47,937 nt of DNA. Origin: Bacteroidota bacterium. Its GTDB lineage: Bacteria > Bacteroidota > Bacteroidia > Cytophagales > Cyclobacteriaceae. Of this stretch, positions 1-9,818 are shown piece after piece (the stretch's first letter is position 1; every line of letters starts with the position of its first letter). The notes beneath the pieces are model-generated. The model searched no databases, was not told where the DNA came from, and saw only the letters and a list, made by a program, of their open reading frames with translations. A program made the position numbers and the translations under genes. The stretch spans positions 1-47,937 of the forward strand of contig JACOSO010000081.1 of NCBI GenBank assembly GCA_016178785.1. Direction: 5' to 3'.

Positions 1-2244
1 GTGCTCGACACAAAACCTGCTGACAGTACAGCAATTGATGAACTTGCCGTACTTAAAAATATAGCCTTTTGCTACAATGAATTAGGCGACTTCGACAGTG
101 AGATTTCAGTGGAAGAAAGAATATTGAACATTCAGCAAAGGCAGAATGCTTCAAATAATGCAATAGAAAAGACGCTTCAAAATTTATCGGCAATTCACGT
201 TCAGAAAAAAGATTACATCAAGGCCGTTCGTTGCAATGAAGAAATCCTGCGAAGAGCCGAAGCAGATGGAAATTATTTATCAGTAACACAGGCCAACAAC
301 AATCTCGGCTACATTTATCACCTGCTGCAACAACCAGGGCTTTCTGCTGAGTATTTTGATAAAAGTTATCGGTTGGTAACAGAAAAAGAAGTTCGATTAA
401 ATGACGATGACCGCGCCAACATATTGATCAATCTGGGTGTAGTCAATGTAAACATGGGCAATCTTGCGGAAGCAAAAACTTTTTTTCTTAAAGCCTACGA
501 TATTCGAACGACTCAAAACGACCCGATCAAAATTGCCCAAAGTTTAAACTACCTCGCCACCTACGATTACCTGCAAAATGAATTAGATAAGTCTGCTTCG
601 CAAACGGAAAAGGCAATCTCTCTCCTGATTTCTGCTCCGCCAGGTGACTTGCGCGAATCGACTGCAGCAGACAGCTACAAGATTATGGCGCAAATCATGT
701 TGAAAAAAAATGATCTCCAATCATTTAGAAAGTACAACGACTTATTTACAAAACAGCAAGATCAAATCATTCAAAAAGAACGGAGACGCAATAAGCAGTT
801 GGTCGACCGGCAGTTGGAGGCGGAACGGACTAAAAACGAAATCCGGATTTTGCTGGCTGAGCAAGAAAAAACCAAATTCAAAATCTTGCAGGCCGATTTG
901 GAGCAGCAGAAAAAAGAGCAAGAGCTCCAATTAAAAACTTCTGAGCTTCAAATGCTGAAAAAAAACAATGAGCTTCAAGCAGAAAAATACAAAAACAAAG
1001 ATCTTGAAACGCAGCGAATCAGTCAGATGCTGGAACTTGAAAAGCAGCGGTCAAATTCATTAGAGCAGCAACAAAAAATTGCATTGCTTCAGAAGCAGCA
1101 AGAGGTTCAGCAACTTCAACTTGAAAAGCAAAACAAAGAAGTAGCTCAACTCGAGCGCGACAAAAAGCAAAACCGTGAGATCAGAAATTATAATTTATTA
1201 ATAAGTGCGCTGCTTTTTCTACTCTTACTCATCGCCCTCAATCTTTACTTTTATCGCAATAGGAAAAACAGAATTCTAACAGGGCAAAATGCTACGATCA
1301 GCCGAATGAACCAGGAGATCAGCGTGCAAAATGAAGAACTGATGTCGATGAATGACAAACTCAATGAGCAAACAGAAGAACTTCATCAACAGAATGACAG
1401 ACTCCTTGAAGCCCAAGAAATCATCCATGAACAACATGAGAAACTGATTTCGCACAGCAAAAATCTGGAAGAAGAAGTTGAGCGCAGAACGCATGAGATC
1501 AGGAATACCAATGCTAAATTGGTCAAATCGAATACTCAAATGGAGCAGTTTACCTATGCTATTTCACATAACCTGCGTGCACCTATCGCAAGGCTTTTGG
1601 GCTTGATCAACATCATTCAGTATGCGAATGAGCAAGAGCGAAAATTCATTCTCGATAAAATAAAAGAAAGCTCATTCGATCTGGATGGTGTAATCAAAGA
1701 CCTGAGCATGATTCTTGACTCGAAATACCAGGTTAAAGAAATCAATGAGCCTATTGACCTAAACGCTAAGCTGGAAAAAACAAAATTGATTTTAGACAAA
1801 ATTATTGATGAGAGCCATGCGCAAATCGATTCAGATTTTTCAAGAGGACACATTCTCTACGCCAACAATTCCTACATCGAAAGTATTTTTTACAACCTGC
1901 TTAGTAATGCGCTGAAATATCGCTCGCCAGAGCGTGCATGTATCATAAAAATATCCACTGAAATTCGTGGCGATTTATTTATACTCTCGTTTTCAGATAA
2001 TGGATTGGGCATTGACCTAAAAAAATACGGAGACAAAGTGTTTGGCCTCTACAAAAGATTTAATCTGGAAATAGAAGGAAAAGGCCTTGGTTTGTATTTG
2101 GTCAAGGCGCATGCCCAGGCGATGGGTGGCGAGGCCCACATCGAAAGCGCTCCGGATCAGGGAACGACTTTCAAAATTATTTTGCCGATAAAAAAAATAA
2201 AAACAGAGGAAGTGCAACCCCAGATTGCGCATCAGCAATCGTAG
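1..2244 (+). CDS. TPR/coiled-coil sensor histidine kinase, 5' end cut by window
   Basis: This is a membrane-anchored two-component sensor kinase, likely autophosphorylating in response to something sensed by an N-terminal repeat domain. Residues about 15-210 are degenerate TPR-like helix pairs. A very charged Gln/Glu/Lys-rich coiled coil follows (about 250-390), then one transmembrane segment (about 395-415, LLISALLFLLLLIALNLYF) and a second coiled coil. The kinase core has the H box SHNLRAP with His523, N box around Asn636 (NLLSNALKY), DNGLGID at 666-672 and the GKGLGLYLVKAHA lid. The single membrane segment in the middle suggests that the TPR part is periplasmic and the kinase cytoplasmic, as in many Bacteroidota TPR kinases. 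The frame is open from base 1 (GTG), with no signal peptide seen, so the true start probably lies upstream. No response regulator is in view. Confidence 0.88.
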   Translation: MLDTKPADSTAIDELAVLKNIAFCYNELGDFDSEISVEERILNIQQRQNASNNAIEKTLQNLSAIHVQKKDYIKAVRCNEEILRRAEADGNYLSVTQANNNLGYIYHLLQQPGLSAEYFDKSYRLVTEKEVRLNDDDRANILINLGVVNVNMGNLAEAKTFFLKAYDIRTTQNDPIKIAQSLNYLATYDYLQNELDKSASQTEKAISLLISAPPGDLRESTAADSYKIMAQIMLKKNDLQSFRKYNDLFTKQQDQIIQKERRRNKQLVDRQLEAERTKNEIRILLAEQEKTKFKILQADLEQQKKEQELQLKTSELQMLKKNNELQAEKYKNKDLETQRISQMLELEKQRSNSLEQQQKIALLQKQQEVQQLQLEKQNKEVAQLERDKKQNREIRNYNLLISALLFLLLLIALNLYFYRNRKNRILTGQNATISRMNQEISVQNEELMSMNDKLNEQTEELHQQNDRLLEAQEIIHEQHEKLISHSKNLEEEVERRTHEIRNTNAKLVKSNTQMEQFTYAISHNLRAPIARLLGLINIIQYANEQERKFILDKIKESSFDLDGVIKDLSMILDSKYQVKEINEPIDLNAKLEKTKLILDKIIDESHAQIDSDFSRGHILYANNSYIESIFYNLLSNALKYRSPERACIIKISTEIRGDLFILSFSDNGLGIDLKKYGDKVFGLYKRFNLEIEGKGLGLYLVKAHAQAMGGEAHIESAPDQGTTFKIILPIKKIKTEEVQPQIAHQQS

Positions 2245-2311
2245 ACGTCTTTGAAAACGTACAATCCGTGGAAGTTACCGTATCTTTACTAATCGTATCT
2301 ATCCTTCAATT

Positions 2312-5300
2312 ATGATGGCGAGGGCAAAGTGGTTAGTTTTTGTTCTATTGTTGGGTCTGCCTTTGTTTGTTTCTGCGCAATACAGCAACAGCTGGATCAA
2401 CTTTAGTCAGCAGTATTACAAAATCCCGGTAGCTCAGGAAGGAATTTATCGTCTTACTTATTCAAATCTACAGGCTTCGGGTTTTCCAGTCACTGCCATT
2501 GACCCGCGTTTTATTCAGCTCTTTCATCGCGGGCAAGAGCAATCCATTTATGTAAAAGGACAAGGCGATGGAGTTTTTAATTCCAGTGACTATATCGAAT
2601 TTTATGGGCAAAAAAACGATGGCGCACTCGACAGCTTATTGTACAGACCGTCATCCATGCAGCCTCATAAATATTACAACCTTTACTCTGATACTACAAC
2701 TTACTTTCTCACCTACGGTCTTCCACAGCGTGGCTTGCGTATGGACTCCGTTCAGCTGGTGAATGTCAATAACCTTCCTGTTGAAACTTATCAATATAGC
2801 AAGCGGCTTTTTGTTTTTCATGAGCAGTACAGTGCCGGGCTCACAGCAAGCGATTTGGTTAACGCCACCACGTTCGATCAGGGCGAAGGATGGACAGGCA
2901 ATGCGCTTCAGCAAGGCCAAACAATCGACTATGTTATTGATTCTTTGTTTAACGGAACAACGAGCGCTGGCAATCCAAAATTTGAACTGCTTTTGGTGGG
3001 CCGAGATTTTATTCATCACGACTTGCAAGTTTTTGTAGGTGCTAACTCGGCCGCCCTTCGATTGCTTGCCTCACCAAGTTTCAATGGCTTCAGCACCTAT
3101 CTAGTGTCCAGTGATTTGAATTGGAGCGACATTGGCTCTGACGGAAAAATGCTAGTGCGCATTACAGCGCTAAGTGCCTCGACCAATCGGTATCAAGCGA
3201 GTGCTTCCTTTGTAAAAATTACTTTTCCACAAAGTTTTAATTGGAGTGGGCAGAGGAAAAAAGACTTCAGTTTGGAGGTAAAACCAGTAGGTCAATCCTA
3301 TTTATCAATTACAAATCCTGCTCCTAATTTGCGAATGTGGGATATTACCGATCTGCAAAACATCACTCGCATTCAGCCGATTTCTTCAAATCCGTTCAAC
3401 GCGATTGTGCCTGCCACATCTACTTCAAAAAAATTATATACATCCTCGACAGTAATAACTCCTTCAATCATCCCTGCTTCATTTCGGCAGATCAATCCTT
3501 CGGGCGCAAACTTTCTGATCATTACAAACAGGGTTTTAATGAAGCCCGCTGCAGGATATGCTGACCCGGTGAAAGCCTACGGAGATTACCGCGCATCCCA
3601 GGCAGGTGGAAGCTATGATACCTTGGTCATCACCATTGATCAACTTTACAATCAATTCAATTATGGAGAAGTGTCTCCCCTCGCGATTTATAGTTTTATG
3701 AAATTCATGTCGCAGGGGAATGTCAAATATCTTTTTTTGATCGGGAAGGGAAGAGACATTTCATATTCGGCTTATCAGCGAAAGCCTGTTCAACCGACTG
3801 AATTTCGTGACTTGGTTCCATCGGCAGGCTATCCTGGCGGTGACATCGCTTTCACTGCAGGGCTAAGTGGGACAACATACGAGCCATCTGTGCCAACGGG
3901 CAGGCTCACCGCCAATACCCCGGAACAAGTGGCTGCCTATCTCAATAAGGTAAAAGAATTAGAGAGTAAGCCTGCGCAACCCTGGAATAAAGAATTATTG
4001 CATTTGAGTGGTGGTGGTGGCAATCACCCGGAGGATGCTTTTGAAATTACCATCTTCCGAAGTTTTGTTGACGGATTTAAAAAAATTGCGGAAGGACCTT
4101 ATTTAGGTGGTCATGTGGCCACCGAGTCTAAAGCAACAGTGGATCTTGAGCAAATTAATGTCTCCACTATCGTAAATCAGGGGGTAAACCTGATCACTTT
4201 TTTTGGCCACTCCGATTCATTCGGGCTTGACATTGACATTGGTTTTGTGAGCAATCCCACCCTGGGCTATAATAATCCGGGGAAGTATCCGGTGTTTCTT
4301 ATCAACGGATGCAACGCTGGAACTATTTTCTCCAACGCTGTTACCTTCGGTGAAGATTGGATGCTAGCTGCCAACAAAGGCTCGCGCAATTTCATTGCCG
4401 GTACTTCTTTTGGGTATTCTGCAAATCTCAACTACTATTCCACATTGCTCTACCAGGTGGGATTTGCTGATTCAACTTTTATCGCCAAAGGGATTGGCGA
4501 CATTCAAAAGGAAGCATCAAAAAGATATTTGCAAAATATATCGACCAATATTTACTCAATTGCCCAAATACAGCAAATGGTTTTGGCCGGAGATCCTTCG
4601 CTGAAATTATTTGGAACCAACAAACCGGATTACGCCATTGATAACGGCTCGATCTCGATGGCTTCTCTCGATAACAAACCTGTGACCTCTTTAAGCGATT
4701 CGTTTGCTTTAAAAATCGTTGTTAAAAATTTGGGAGCTTACTCCACTAAACCAATGACGGTGAGAGTAATCAGAACTTTCAACGATAATTCAACAAAATC
4801 ATATGATTCGACTTTCTCACCAATTCTTTACATTGACACACTCACTTTCAAATTGCGAAAGGAAAGTACTGACGGCTTTGGTAACAATCTATTTACAGTC
4901 ATCATCGACCCGCTAAATACAGTCAAAGAGCTCAACGAATCGAATAATATTGGGACGCTGAATTTATTTATTCCTTCCAATGGCACGATCAACCTCTATC
5001 CTCCAAATTTTGGAATCGTAAATTCAACTTCAATCAGTTTAATCTTTCAAGATGCAAATTTACTTGGGGCGCAAAGAAACTTTTTAATACAGATTGATAC
5101 AGCCAGTACCTTCAACAGCCCTTTTCTGCAGAAACAAACTGTTTCCGGAAAAGTATTGGCAAAAGCAGCGACCAATTTATTGCAAAGCGATTCGATCGTT
5201 TATTATTGGCGTACAAGACCTGTGAAGACAACCGCGACTGATAGTTCGAATTGGTCTGTTTCATCTTTCATCTTTATAAAAAACAGTCCAGAGGGTTGGG

Positions 5301-7246
5301 CTCAGGCAAAACTCCCTCAAGTCGCAACAAATTCACTGACCGGGTTAGAAGTGGACTTGGCTCAAAATAAAATGAAGTATTTAGAGACAGTTACTACTGT
5401 GAACGTGAAGTCAATAGGGTCAACCAGTGCCTCGCCATATTCGAACGCTTCTATAAAAATCAAAGGGGTAGAGTACAACGTAGGAGTACATTTTCCATGT
5501 CGTAATAATACGATCAACCTGGTTGCTTTTGATAAATCATCTGCAGCGCCCTACCCCGGATTAAATGTCTACGGAGTTGACCTGCGTGGGTGCGGCCTTC
5601 TGCCTTACGTGATCAACAGCTTCTTATCGTCTGAAGTGGAAAGCGGTGATGGATATAATCTATTGCAGTACGTTGACAACGTTCGTCCCAGTGATTCAGT
5701 GGTATTGTACTCTGTAGGCAACCCACTTTTTTCGTCCTGGTCATCGAACGTGCTCACTAAGCTGGGTGATCTGGGCATCAGCAGTACACAGATTTCCTCA
5801 CTGCAAGACGGTGAGCCCGTAATTATTTTTACGAAGAAAGGCGCAGTAGCCGGAAGCGCAAAAATTTATCGATCATCAACAGCGCCCATTACATCTCAAG
5901 ACGTTACTGTTGCCTCTACAATTACAGGGCGATATGTATCGGGAATCATAAAATCACCATTGATCGGGCCTTCCAAAAAATGGGTGAAATTCCTGGGTCA
6001 AGCCAAAGAGGTGGAATCTACTGATCAAGTCAGTTACTCAATTTATGGAGTATCACTTAAGGGTGCAGAGACTTTAATTCAATCCGGTGTCATAGGCCAA
6101 TTGGATTTATCATTTATCGACCCTGCTCAATATCCACTCTTGCGAGTGGTTATGAACATGAAGGATGATGTGAATCTCACGGCCGTTCAATTAAAAAAAT
6201 GGTTTATACTTTATGAATCTGTGGCAGACGGCTTGTTATTCTATCAAGGACCACTGACTACCCAAACTGTGCAGGAAGGACAATCATTCACCGGGCAATA
6301 TGGGTTCACTAATATTTCTTCAAAGTCTTTTGCTGATTCATTGCAAGTGTTTGCAGAGACCAATACCGTTGCAAAAGCATATCGACAAACCAGTTCTTTC
6401 AAGATCAAAGCCCCTGCCCCTGGAGATACTACTAAATTTTCCGTCACCATACATAGCCAAGGGAAATCAGGGTTTAATGACGTGAATGTTTTTGTTAACC
6501 CTAAAATTCAACCGGAGCAGTATTATGAAAACAATGCGATAGATCTTGCCGGATATCTGGACGTGCTTACAGATGTCTCCAAGCCTTTGCTGGATGTCAC
6601 TGTGGACAGGCGTTATTTAAAAAATGGTGACTTTGTTTCTTCGAGCCCTGCCATACAAATTAAACTGCATGACGATAATCGTTTTTTATTTATATCAGAC
6701 ACTACGCATATCAATGCTTTCCTGAGCTATCCGTGCGATTTGACTCCATGCCCTTACGAGCGAATCAACTTCAGTAGAAGCGATGTGCAATGGTCCTCCT
6801 CTTCCACCGGCAGTGATTTCACTTTTAATTTTAATCCAACCAATTTACCACAAGGCCTATATGCGCTGCAGGTCAATGGCTCTGATGCCAGTGGAAACAT
6901 GAGCGGGATAGATCCGTATGAAGTAACCTTTCAAATCAAAAATGAAACCGCATTGACGTTGAAGGCCGTGTACCCAAATCCTTCAAATGATATTTTCAAT
7001 TTCAGCTTTGTCCTTTCAGGGAATGAACTACCCCATGATTTTTCTCTACAAATTTTCTCCTTAGATGGCCAATTGGTTCAACAATTCGGATCGAATGACG
7101 TGAGCACCTTTATTGTAGGCACAAACGAATTGCACTGGAGCACAGCGGGGGCCAACATGCCCAATGGCTTATTCGCATACAGGCTCACGATAAAAGTGAA
7201 CGAAAAAACAGTTTCACAAAGTGGAAAGTTGATGCTGATCAAATAA
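2312..7246 (+). CDS. C25 (gingipain-like) cysteine peptidase with T9SS sorting domain
   Basis: A 1644-residue secreted protein. The signal peptide is at residues 1-22 (hydrophobic WLVFVLLLGLPLFVSAQ). The region before about residue 390 matches the N-terminal part seen in PorU-like/C25 proteins. The peptidase C25 domain spans about 395-765; I see the catalytic pair as His633 in FFGHSDS and Cys667 in INGCNAG, the His/Cys spacing of gingipains. A CARDB-like beta domain begins near 770 (NKPDYAI), with further beta-rich repeats after it. The C-terminus from about 1548 (LKAVYPNPSNDIFNF) is a type A type IX secretion sorting domain ending in GKLMLIK. It is therefore exported through the outer membrane and probably surface-attached or released. 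Either a large adhesin/protease or a PorU-type sortase is possible; a sorting domain on itself favours a secreted substrate over PorU. The gap to the upstream kinase is 67 bases, and there is no clear ribosome binding site. Confidence 0.9.
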   Translation: MMARAKWLVFVLLLGLPLFVSAQYSNSWINFSQQYYKIPVAQEGIYRLTYSNLQASGFPVTAIDPRFIQLFHRGQEQSIYVKGQGDGVFNSSDYIEFYGQKNDGALDSLLYRPSSMQPHKYYNLYSDTTTYFLTYGLPQRGLRMDSVQLVNVNNLPVETYQYSKRLFVFHEQYSAGLTASDLVNATTFDQGEGWTGNALQQGQTIDYVIDSLFNGTTSAGNPKFELLLVGRDFIHHDLQVFVGANSAALRLLASPSFNGFSTYLVSSDLNWSDIGSDGKMLVRITALSASTNRYQASASFVKITFPQSFNWSGQRKKDFSLEVKPVGQSYLSITNPAPNLRMWDITDLQNITRIQPISSNPFNAIVPATSTSKKLYTSSTVITPSIIPASFRQINPSGANFLIITNRVLMKPAAGYADPVKAYGDYRASQAGGSYDTLVITIDQLYNQFNYGEVSPLAIYSFMKFMSQGNVKYLFLIGKGRDISYSAYQRKPVQPTEFRDLVPSAGYPGGDIAFTAGLSGTTYEPSVPTGRLTANTPEQVAAYLNKVKELESKPAQPWNKELLHLSGGGGNHPEDAFEITIFRSFVDGFKKIAEGPYLGGHVATESKATVDLEQINVSTIVNQGVNLITFFGHSDSFGLDIDIGFVSNPTLGYNNPGKYPVFLINGCNAGTIFSNAVTFGEDWMLAANKGSRNFIAGTSFGYSANLNYYSTLLYQVGFADSTFIAKGIGDIQKEASKRYLQNISTNIYSIAQIQQMVLAGDPSLKLFGTNKPDYAIDNGSISMASLDNKPVTSLSDSFALKIVVKNLGAYSTKPMTVRVIRTFNDNSTKSYDSTFSPILYIDTLTFKLRKESTDGFGNNLFTVIIDPLNTVKELNESNNIGTLNLFIPSNGTINLYPPNFGIVNSTSISLIFQDANLLGAQRNFLIQIDTASTFNSPFLQKQTVSGKVLAKAATNLLQSDSIVYYWRTRPVKTTATDSSNWSVSSFIFIKNSPEGWAQAKLPQVATNSLTGLEVDLAQNKMKYLETVTTVNVKSIGSTSASPYSNASIKIKGVEYNVGVHFPCRNNTINLVAFDKSSAAPYPGLNVYGVDLRGCGLLPYVINSFLSSEVESGDGYNLLQYVDNVRPSDSVVLYSVGNPLFSSWSSNVLTKLGDLGISSTQISSLQDGEPVIIFTKKGAVAGSAKIYRSSTAPITSQDVTVASTITGRYVSGIIKSPLIGPSKKWVKFLGQAKEVESTDQVSYSIYGVSLKGAETLIQSGVIGQLDLSFIDPAQYPLLRVVMNMKDDVNLTAVQLKKWFILYESVADGLLFYQGPLTTQTVQEGQSFTGQYGFTNISSKSFADSLQVFAETNTVAKAYRQTSSFKIKAPAPGDTTKFSVTIHSQGKSGFNDVNVFVNPKIQPEQYYENNAIDLAGYLDVLTDVSKPLLDVTVDRRYLKNGDFVSSSPAIQIKLHDDNRFLFISDTTHINAFLSYPCDLTPCPYERINFSRSDVQWSSSSTGSDFTFNFNPTNLPQGLYALQVNGSDASGNMSGIDPYEVTFQIKNETALTLKAVYPNPSNDIFNFSFVLSGNELPHDFSLQIFSLDGQLVQQFGSNDVSTFIVGTNELHWSTAGANMPNGLFAYRLTIKVNEKTVSQSGKLMLIK

Positions 7247-7329
7247 CACGACTAAATTCATCTCCTTCTTTATGAGCAAAGGATTCATGATTTTTGCTTA
7301 AAATTAATGCTCATTCTAATTCTATTTAA

Positions 7330-8478
7330 TTGAGACCATCTGCCATAAAGAGCCCTTTTTTTTGGTCAGTGTGTCTCATAGTACTTTTAGTTTCGATTGG
7401 CCTTGAATGGTACGGCCATGCTTGTGGATTCCTGGTCACCTCTGATTCTTTACAATATTTGTCGGCAGCGCATAGCTTCAGTAAGAATGGAAAATTTTTA
7501 AGTCCGGACGGATCGTATTATTCTTATTGGCCTCCCTTGTTCCCGATCATTTTATCCTTTTTTAAGCAGCCTCAAATAGCCCTTGAATGGATTAATGTTG
7601 CTTGTAAAATGGTGATGACCTTGATACTGCTCCATATCGTGACTTTGTTTATCAATGACGCAATTCTAAAAATTATTTTTTTGATAGCCTCTTTAATAAG
7701 TGTTCACATGGCCATGATCTCAGTTTTTGTGTGGTCAGAATTGATTTTTATGACACTTGTCTTTATGAATGCGTACTTTGTTTTGCATCTGAATAAACAT
7801 CCCTCGAATTTTTATTGGCTTTTGCTCACCGGCTTCTTAGCCTGTATTCAGCGAAATGCAGGGTTGTTTTGGATCAGCGGGGTTTGCCTGTGGTTGCTGC
7901 TTTATTCTCCATTTTCTTTGAAGGCTAGGGTCTTAAAAAGCGTGATCTGTTTTTTAGTGTGTACAGCCGGCCTGTGGGGATGGAATATTTACAACACGTT
8001 TTTCTTGCCCGCGGATTTCAATTTTTATAAACATGACTTTTTTGCCTATACACCTTATAACTTGATATCCACATTAAACACGCTTGGAAAAATGGTAATG
8101 CCATTTGACGGAATAGCCGGCATTCTTGTAGGTATCTTTCTTGTTGTAGCGATTTTTATTCAATTCATTTTATTCAAAAAGTCCGACCGGAACGCCCATT
8201 TTTTGGGAATAGTCTTTCTGGCATATATGATGGGCTTTTTAATTATGCCCGGGCACCTGGACATCTTTGAGATGGATCGTTATTTTTCTGTGCTTGCACC
8301 GATAGTCTATTTGTTTATTATTTCTTTAGTTCAAGAAAAAGTGCAGCCTATCAATCTAACAAAGCGTATTTGGATTTATGTTATAGTTTTTGTGTGGCTC
8401 TGTTATCCGGTAACCCGAACTTTCAGGAATGTACAAGCGTGGCATGAAAGGAGTTGCAACGCAGATATGTCCAGATAA
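7330..8478 (+). CDS. Multi-pass membrane protein, GT-C glycosyltransferase-like
   Basis: A 382-residue polytopic protein with about nine to ten hydrophobic segments. The first loop carries SDSLQYLSAAHSFSKNGK followed by YWPPLFP, which looks like the acidic first loop and the PP motif of GT-C/family 39 lipid-sugar-dependent mannosyltransferases. The C-terminal half contains EMDRYFSVLAP, also reminiscent of that fold. The reaction is not provable from sequence; sugar transfer from a polyprenyl-phosphate donor is inference. The only start that keeps the first membrane segment whole is TTG at 7330; GTG a few codons later is an alternative, and no ATG lies near. It follows the C25 gene by 83 bases but need not be linked to it. 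Confidence 0.6.
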   Translation: MRPSAIKSPFFWSVCLIVLLVSIGLEWYGHACGFLVTSDSLQYLSAAHSFSKNGKFLSPDGSYYSYWPPLFPIILSFFKQPQIALEWINVACKMVMTLILLHIVTLFINDAILKIIFLIASLISVHMAMISVFVWSELIFMTLVFMNAYFVLHLNKHPSNFYWLLLTGFLACIQRNAGLFWISGVCLWLLLYSPFSLKARVLKSVICFLVCTAGLWGWNIYNTFFLPADFNFYKHDFFAYTPYNLISTLNTLGKMVMPFDGIAGILVGIFLVVAIFIQFILFKKSDRNAHFLGIVFLAYMMGFLIMPGHLDIFEMDRYFSVLAPIVYLFIISLVQEKVQPINLTKRIWIYVIVFVWLCYPVTRTFRNVQAWHERSCNADMSR

Positions 8479-8519
8479 TATCCTTCAGAGATCTACTAAA
8501 AATAAAATGGAGAATGTTC

Positions 8520-8538
8520 CCAGTATCAATCATACTGG
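8520..8538. terminator. Hairpin between convergent genes
   Basis: A perfect 7-base stem (CCAGTAT/ATACTGG) with a 5-base loop sits between the GT-C-like gene and slyD, which converge. On the plus side it is followed within a few bases by a T5 run (8544-8548), so it could end the upstream transcript. It is weak by GC content, and no T tract is seen on the minus side. Confidence 0.45.
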
Positions 8539-8550
8539 AAAATGTTTTTA

Positions 8551-9024
8551 TCAATGATGGTGATGACCACCTGGGCCATGCACGTGGCCGTGAGTAAGTT
8601 CATCAGCAGTGGCCTCGCGAATGATCATCACTTCAACTGCAAAATTCAATTCGACACCTGCAAGAGGATGATTAGCATCAACGGTAATTTCATTCAATCC
8701 AATTTCAGTGACTGTTACCACTTGTCCTTGATTAGTTTGAAACTGCATTCCTTTTTTTATTTCACCTGCACCAAAGGCTGAACGCGGAACTCGCTGAACC
8801 ATCTTATCATCTTTCACTCCATAGCCTTTCTCAGGACTCACTTTGAGGTTGAATTTATCCCCCTGCTTTTTTCCCTCAAGCCCTTCTTCCATTCCGGGAA
8901 TCAAATTGCCGATGCCTTGAATATAATACAGTGGCTCACGCCCTGCGCTTGAATCAAGAACTTTACCTTCATTGTTGGTGAGTGTATAATGAATAGCGGC
9001 TACTTTGTGCTTTGAGATTTGCAT
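8551..9024 (-). CDS. slyD: FKBP-type peptidyl-prolyl isomerase, SlyD family
   Basis: A 157-residue cytoplasmic prolyl isomerase/chaperone. The FKBP half-domain opens with YTLTNNEGKVLDSSAGREPL and GNLIPGMEEGLEGKKQGDK, then comes the inserted flap (about 70-120: VSPEKGYG, VPRSAFG, GMQFQTNQG), and the FKBP fold closes with VDANHPLAGVELNFAVEV, the SlyD signature. The C-terminus is a short metal-binding tail, GHVHGPGGHHHH, comparable to but shorter than the Cys/His tail of E. coli SlyD that binds nickel. It is a single-gene unit with a candidate -7 box just upstream. No hydrogenase maturation genes accompany it here, which matters because the hydrogenase-like operon further right lacks nickel ligands. 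Confidence 0.93.
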   Translation of the reverse strand: MQISKHKVAAIHYTLTNNEGKVLDSSAGREPLYYIQGIGNLIPGMEEGLEGKKQGDKFNLKVSPEKGYGVKDDKMVQRVPRSAFGAGEIKKGMQFQTNQGQVVTVTEIGLNEITVDANHPLAGVELNFAVEVMIIREATADELTHGHVHGPGGHHHH

Positions 9025-9040
9025 GAGAATTAATTTCGGG

Positions 9041-9048
9041 CAAAGCTA
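9041..9048 (-). promoter_or_regulatory. Candidate -7 box (TANNTTTG) for slyD
   Basis: Read on the minus strand, TAGCTTTG matches the Bacteroidota -7 consensus TANNTTTG and lies about 17 bases before the slyD ATG, implying a leader of roughly 10 bases. A TTTTG at 9072-9076 could be the -33 element, but its spacing is long. Confidence 0.35.
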
Positions 9049-9096
9049 AGGATAATTCAATATTCGGCATTCAAAATTTAAAAACTTGGAACTGAA

Positions 9097-9441
9097 TTAC
9101 TTCGCCAATTTCTCTTGTATTTTCTTTGATAACTTCGATTTCACTAATTCATAAGATTTTTTGATAAAGGCTTCCAACTCCTGTTTGGAAAATCTTGCCG
9201 ACTCATCGATCAACACCCACTTATTTCGGGCCATGTAAGGTGCAGGAGTAAACCCTTGCCGCTGACAGAGCTCTTCAAATTCAGCCACTTCAACTTTGAT
9301 AGATATCTTACAATCGCCTTCCATTGATGTAACACAAAACATTTTTTCGGCAATACAAAAGCACAGATCACTTCCCCACTTAATATCTTCAGTTGTATGC
9401 GGAAGTTTCAAAGCAATCGAGCGAATGTCCTCTACTGTCAT
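9097..9441 (-). CDS. MmcQ/YjbR family (DUF419) protein
   Basis: A 114-residue protein of the MmcQ/YjbR fold. Diagnostic stretches are DIRSIALKLPHTTEDIKWGSD near the start, KMFCV in the second strand, and the conserved ending APYMARNKWVLIDE, where the family has Asn-Lys/His-Trp. The tail is lysine-rich. Members resemble DNA-binding CyaY-like folds, but their function is not established. Its ATG overlaps by ATGA the stop codon of the restored upstream TfoX-N reading frame, so the two were probably translationally coupled and belong to one unit. Confidence 0.85.
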   Translation of the reverse strand: MTVEDIRSIALKLPHTTEDIKWGSDLCFCIAEKMFCVTSMEGDCKISIKVEVAEFEELCQRQGFTPAPYMARNKWVLIDESARFSKQELEAFIKKSYELVKSKLSKKIQEKLAK

Positions 9442-9796
9442 TTTATTTTTTTCTTCCTAGCTGCCTTTTTCTTAAGAGGAGATTTTTCAGCATACTCTTT
9501 TCCGCGGTCAATCCATGAAGACAATTGTTTTTCAGTCCTCAATCCATCCAAACTTAAATAAATCCGCGCATCGGTCTTGTTTTGACAAAATCCATTGGGC
9601 GCGCATGATCCTTTTCTACCAGTTCATCATATCGTTCTTCCAACACACGCACCATCATATCGTCTTTGATGATACCACAGAACATTTTGTCTTTCCACAT
9701 GAAAGCAACCCCTCCAAACATTTTCTTCTCGATTACACCTTTCGTGTTTTCCAGTGCTTCTCTCATCCTTTCGGCTAACAGTTCATTGTATGCCAT
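9438..9796 (-). pseudogene. TfoX/Sxy N-terminal domain protein, frameshifted
   Basis: The first frame gives 80 residues (ATG at 9796, stop TAA at 9554-9556) containing the TfoX-N signature KKMFGGVAFMWKDKMFCGI and ending ARPMDFVKTRPMRGFI. Family members continue after the equivalent of MRGF with YVxPEG and a last helix. That continuation is present here in another frame: IYLSLDG, then KQLSSWIDRGKEYAEKSP and a lysine-rich tail, stopping at 9438-9440 in an ATGA overlap with the next gene. The break falls in a TTTA/ATTT tandem repeat around 9554-9563; adding one 4-base unit restores a single frame of about 119 residues. It is either a real frameshift, a slippage-prone switch or a sequencing error. 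The 80-residue product would lack the last strand and helix. Confidence 0.8.
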
Positions 9797-9818
9797 CGGT
9801 TTTCTTTAGATTAAATAG

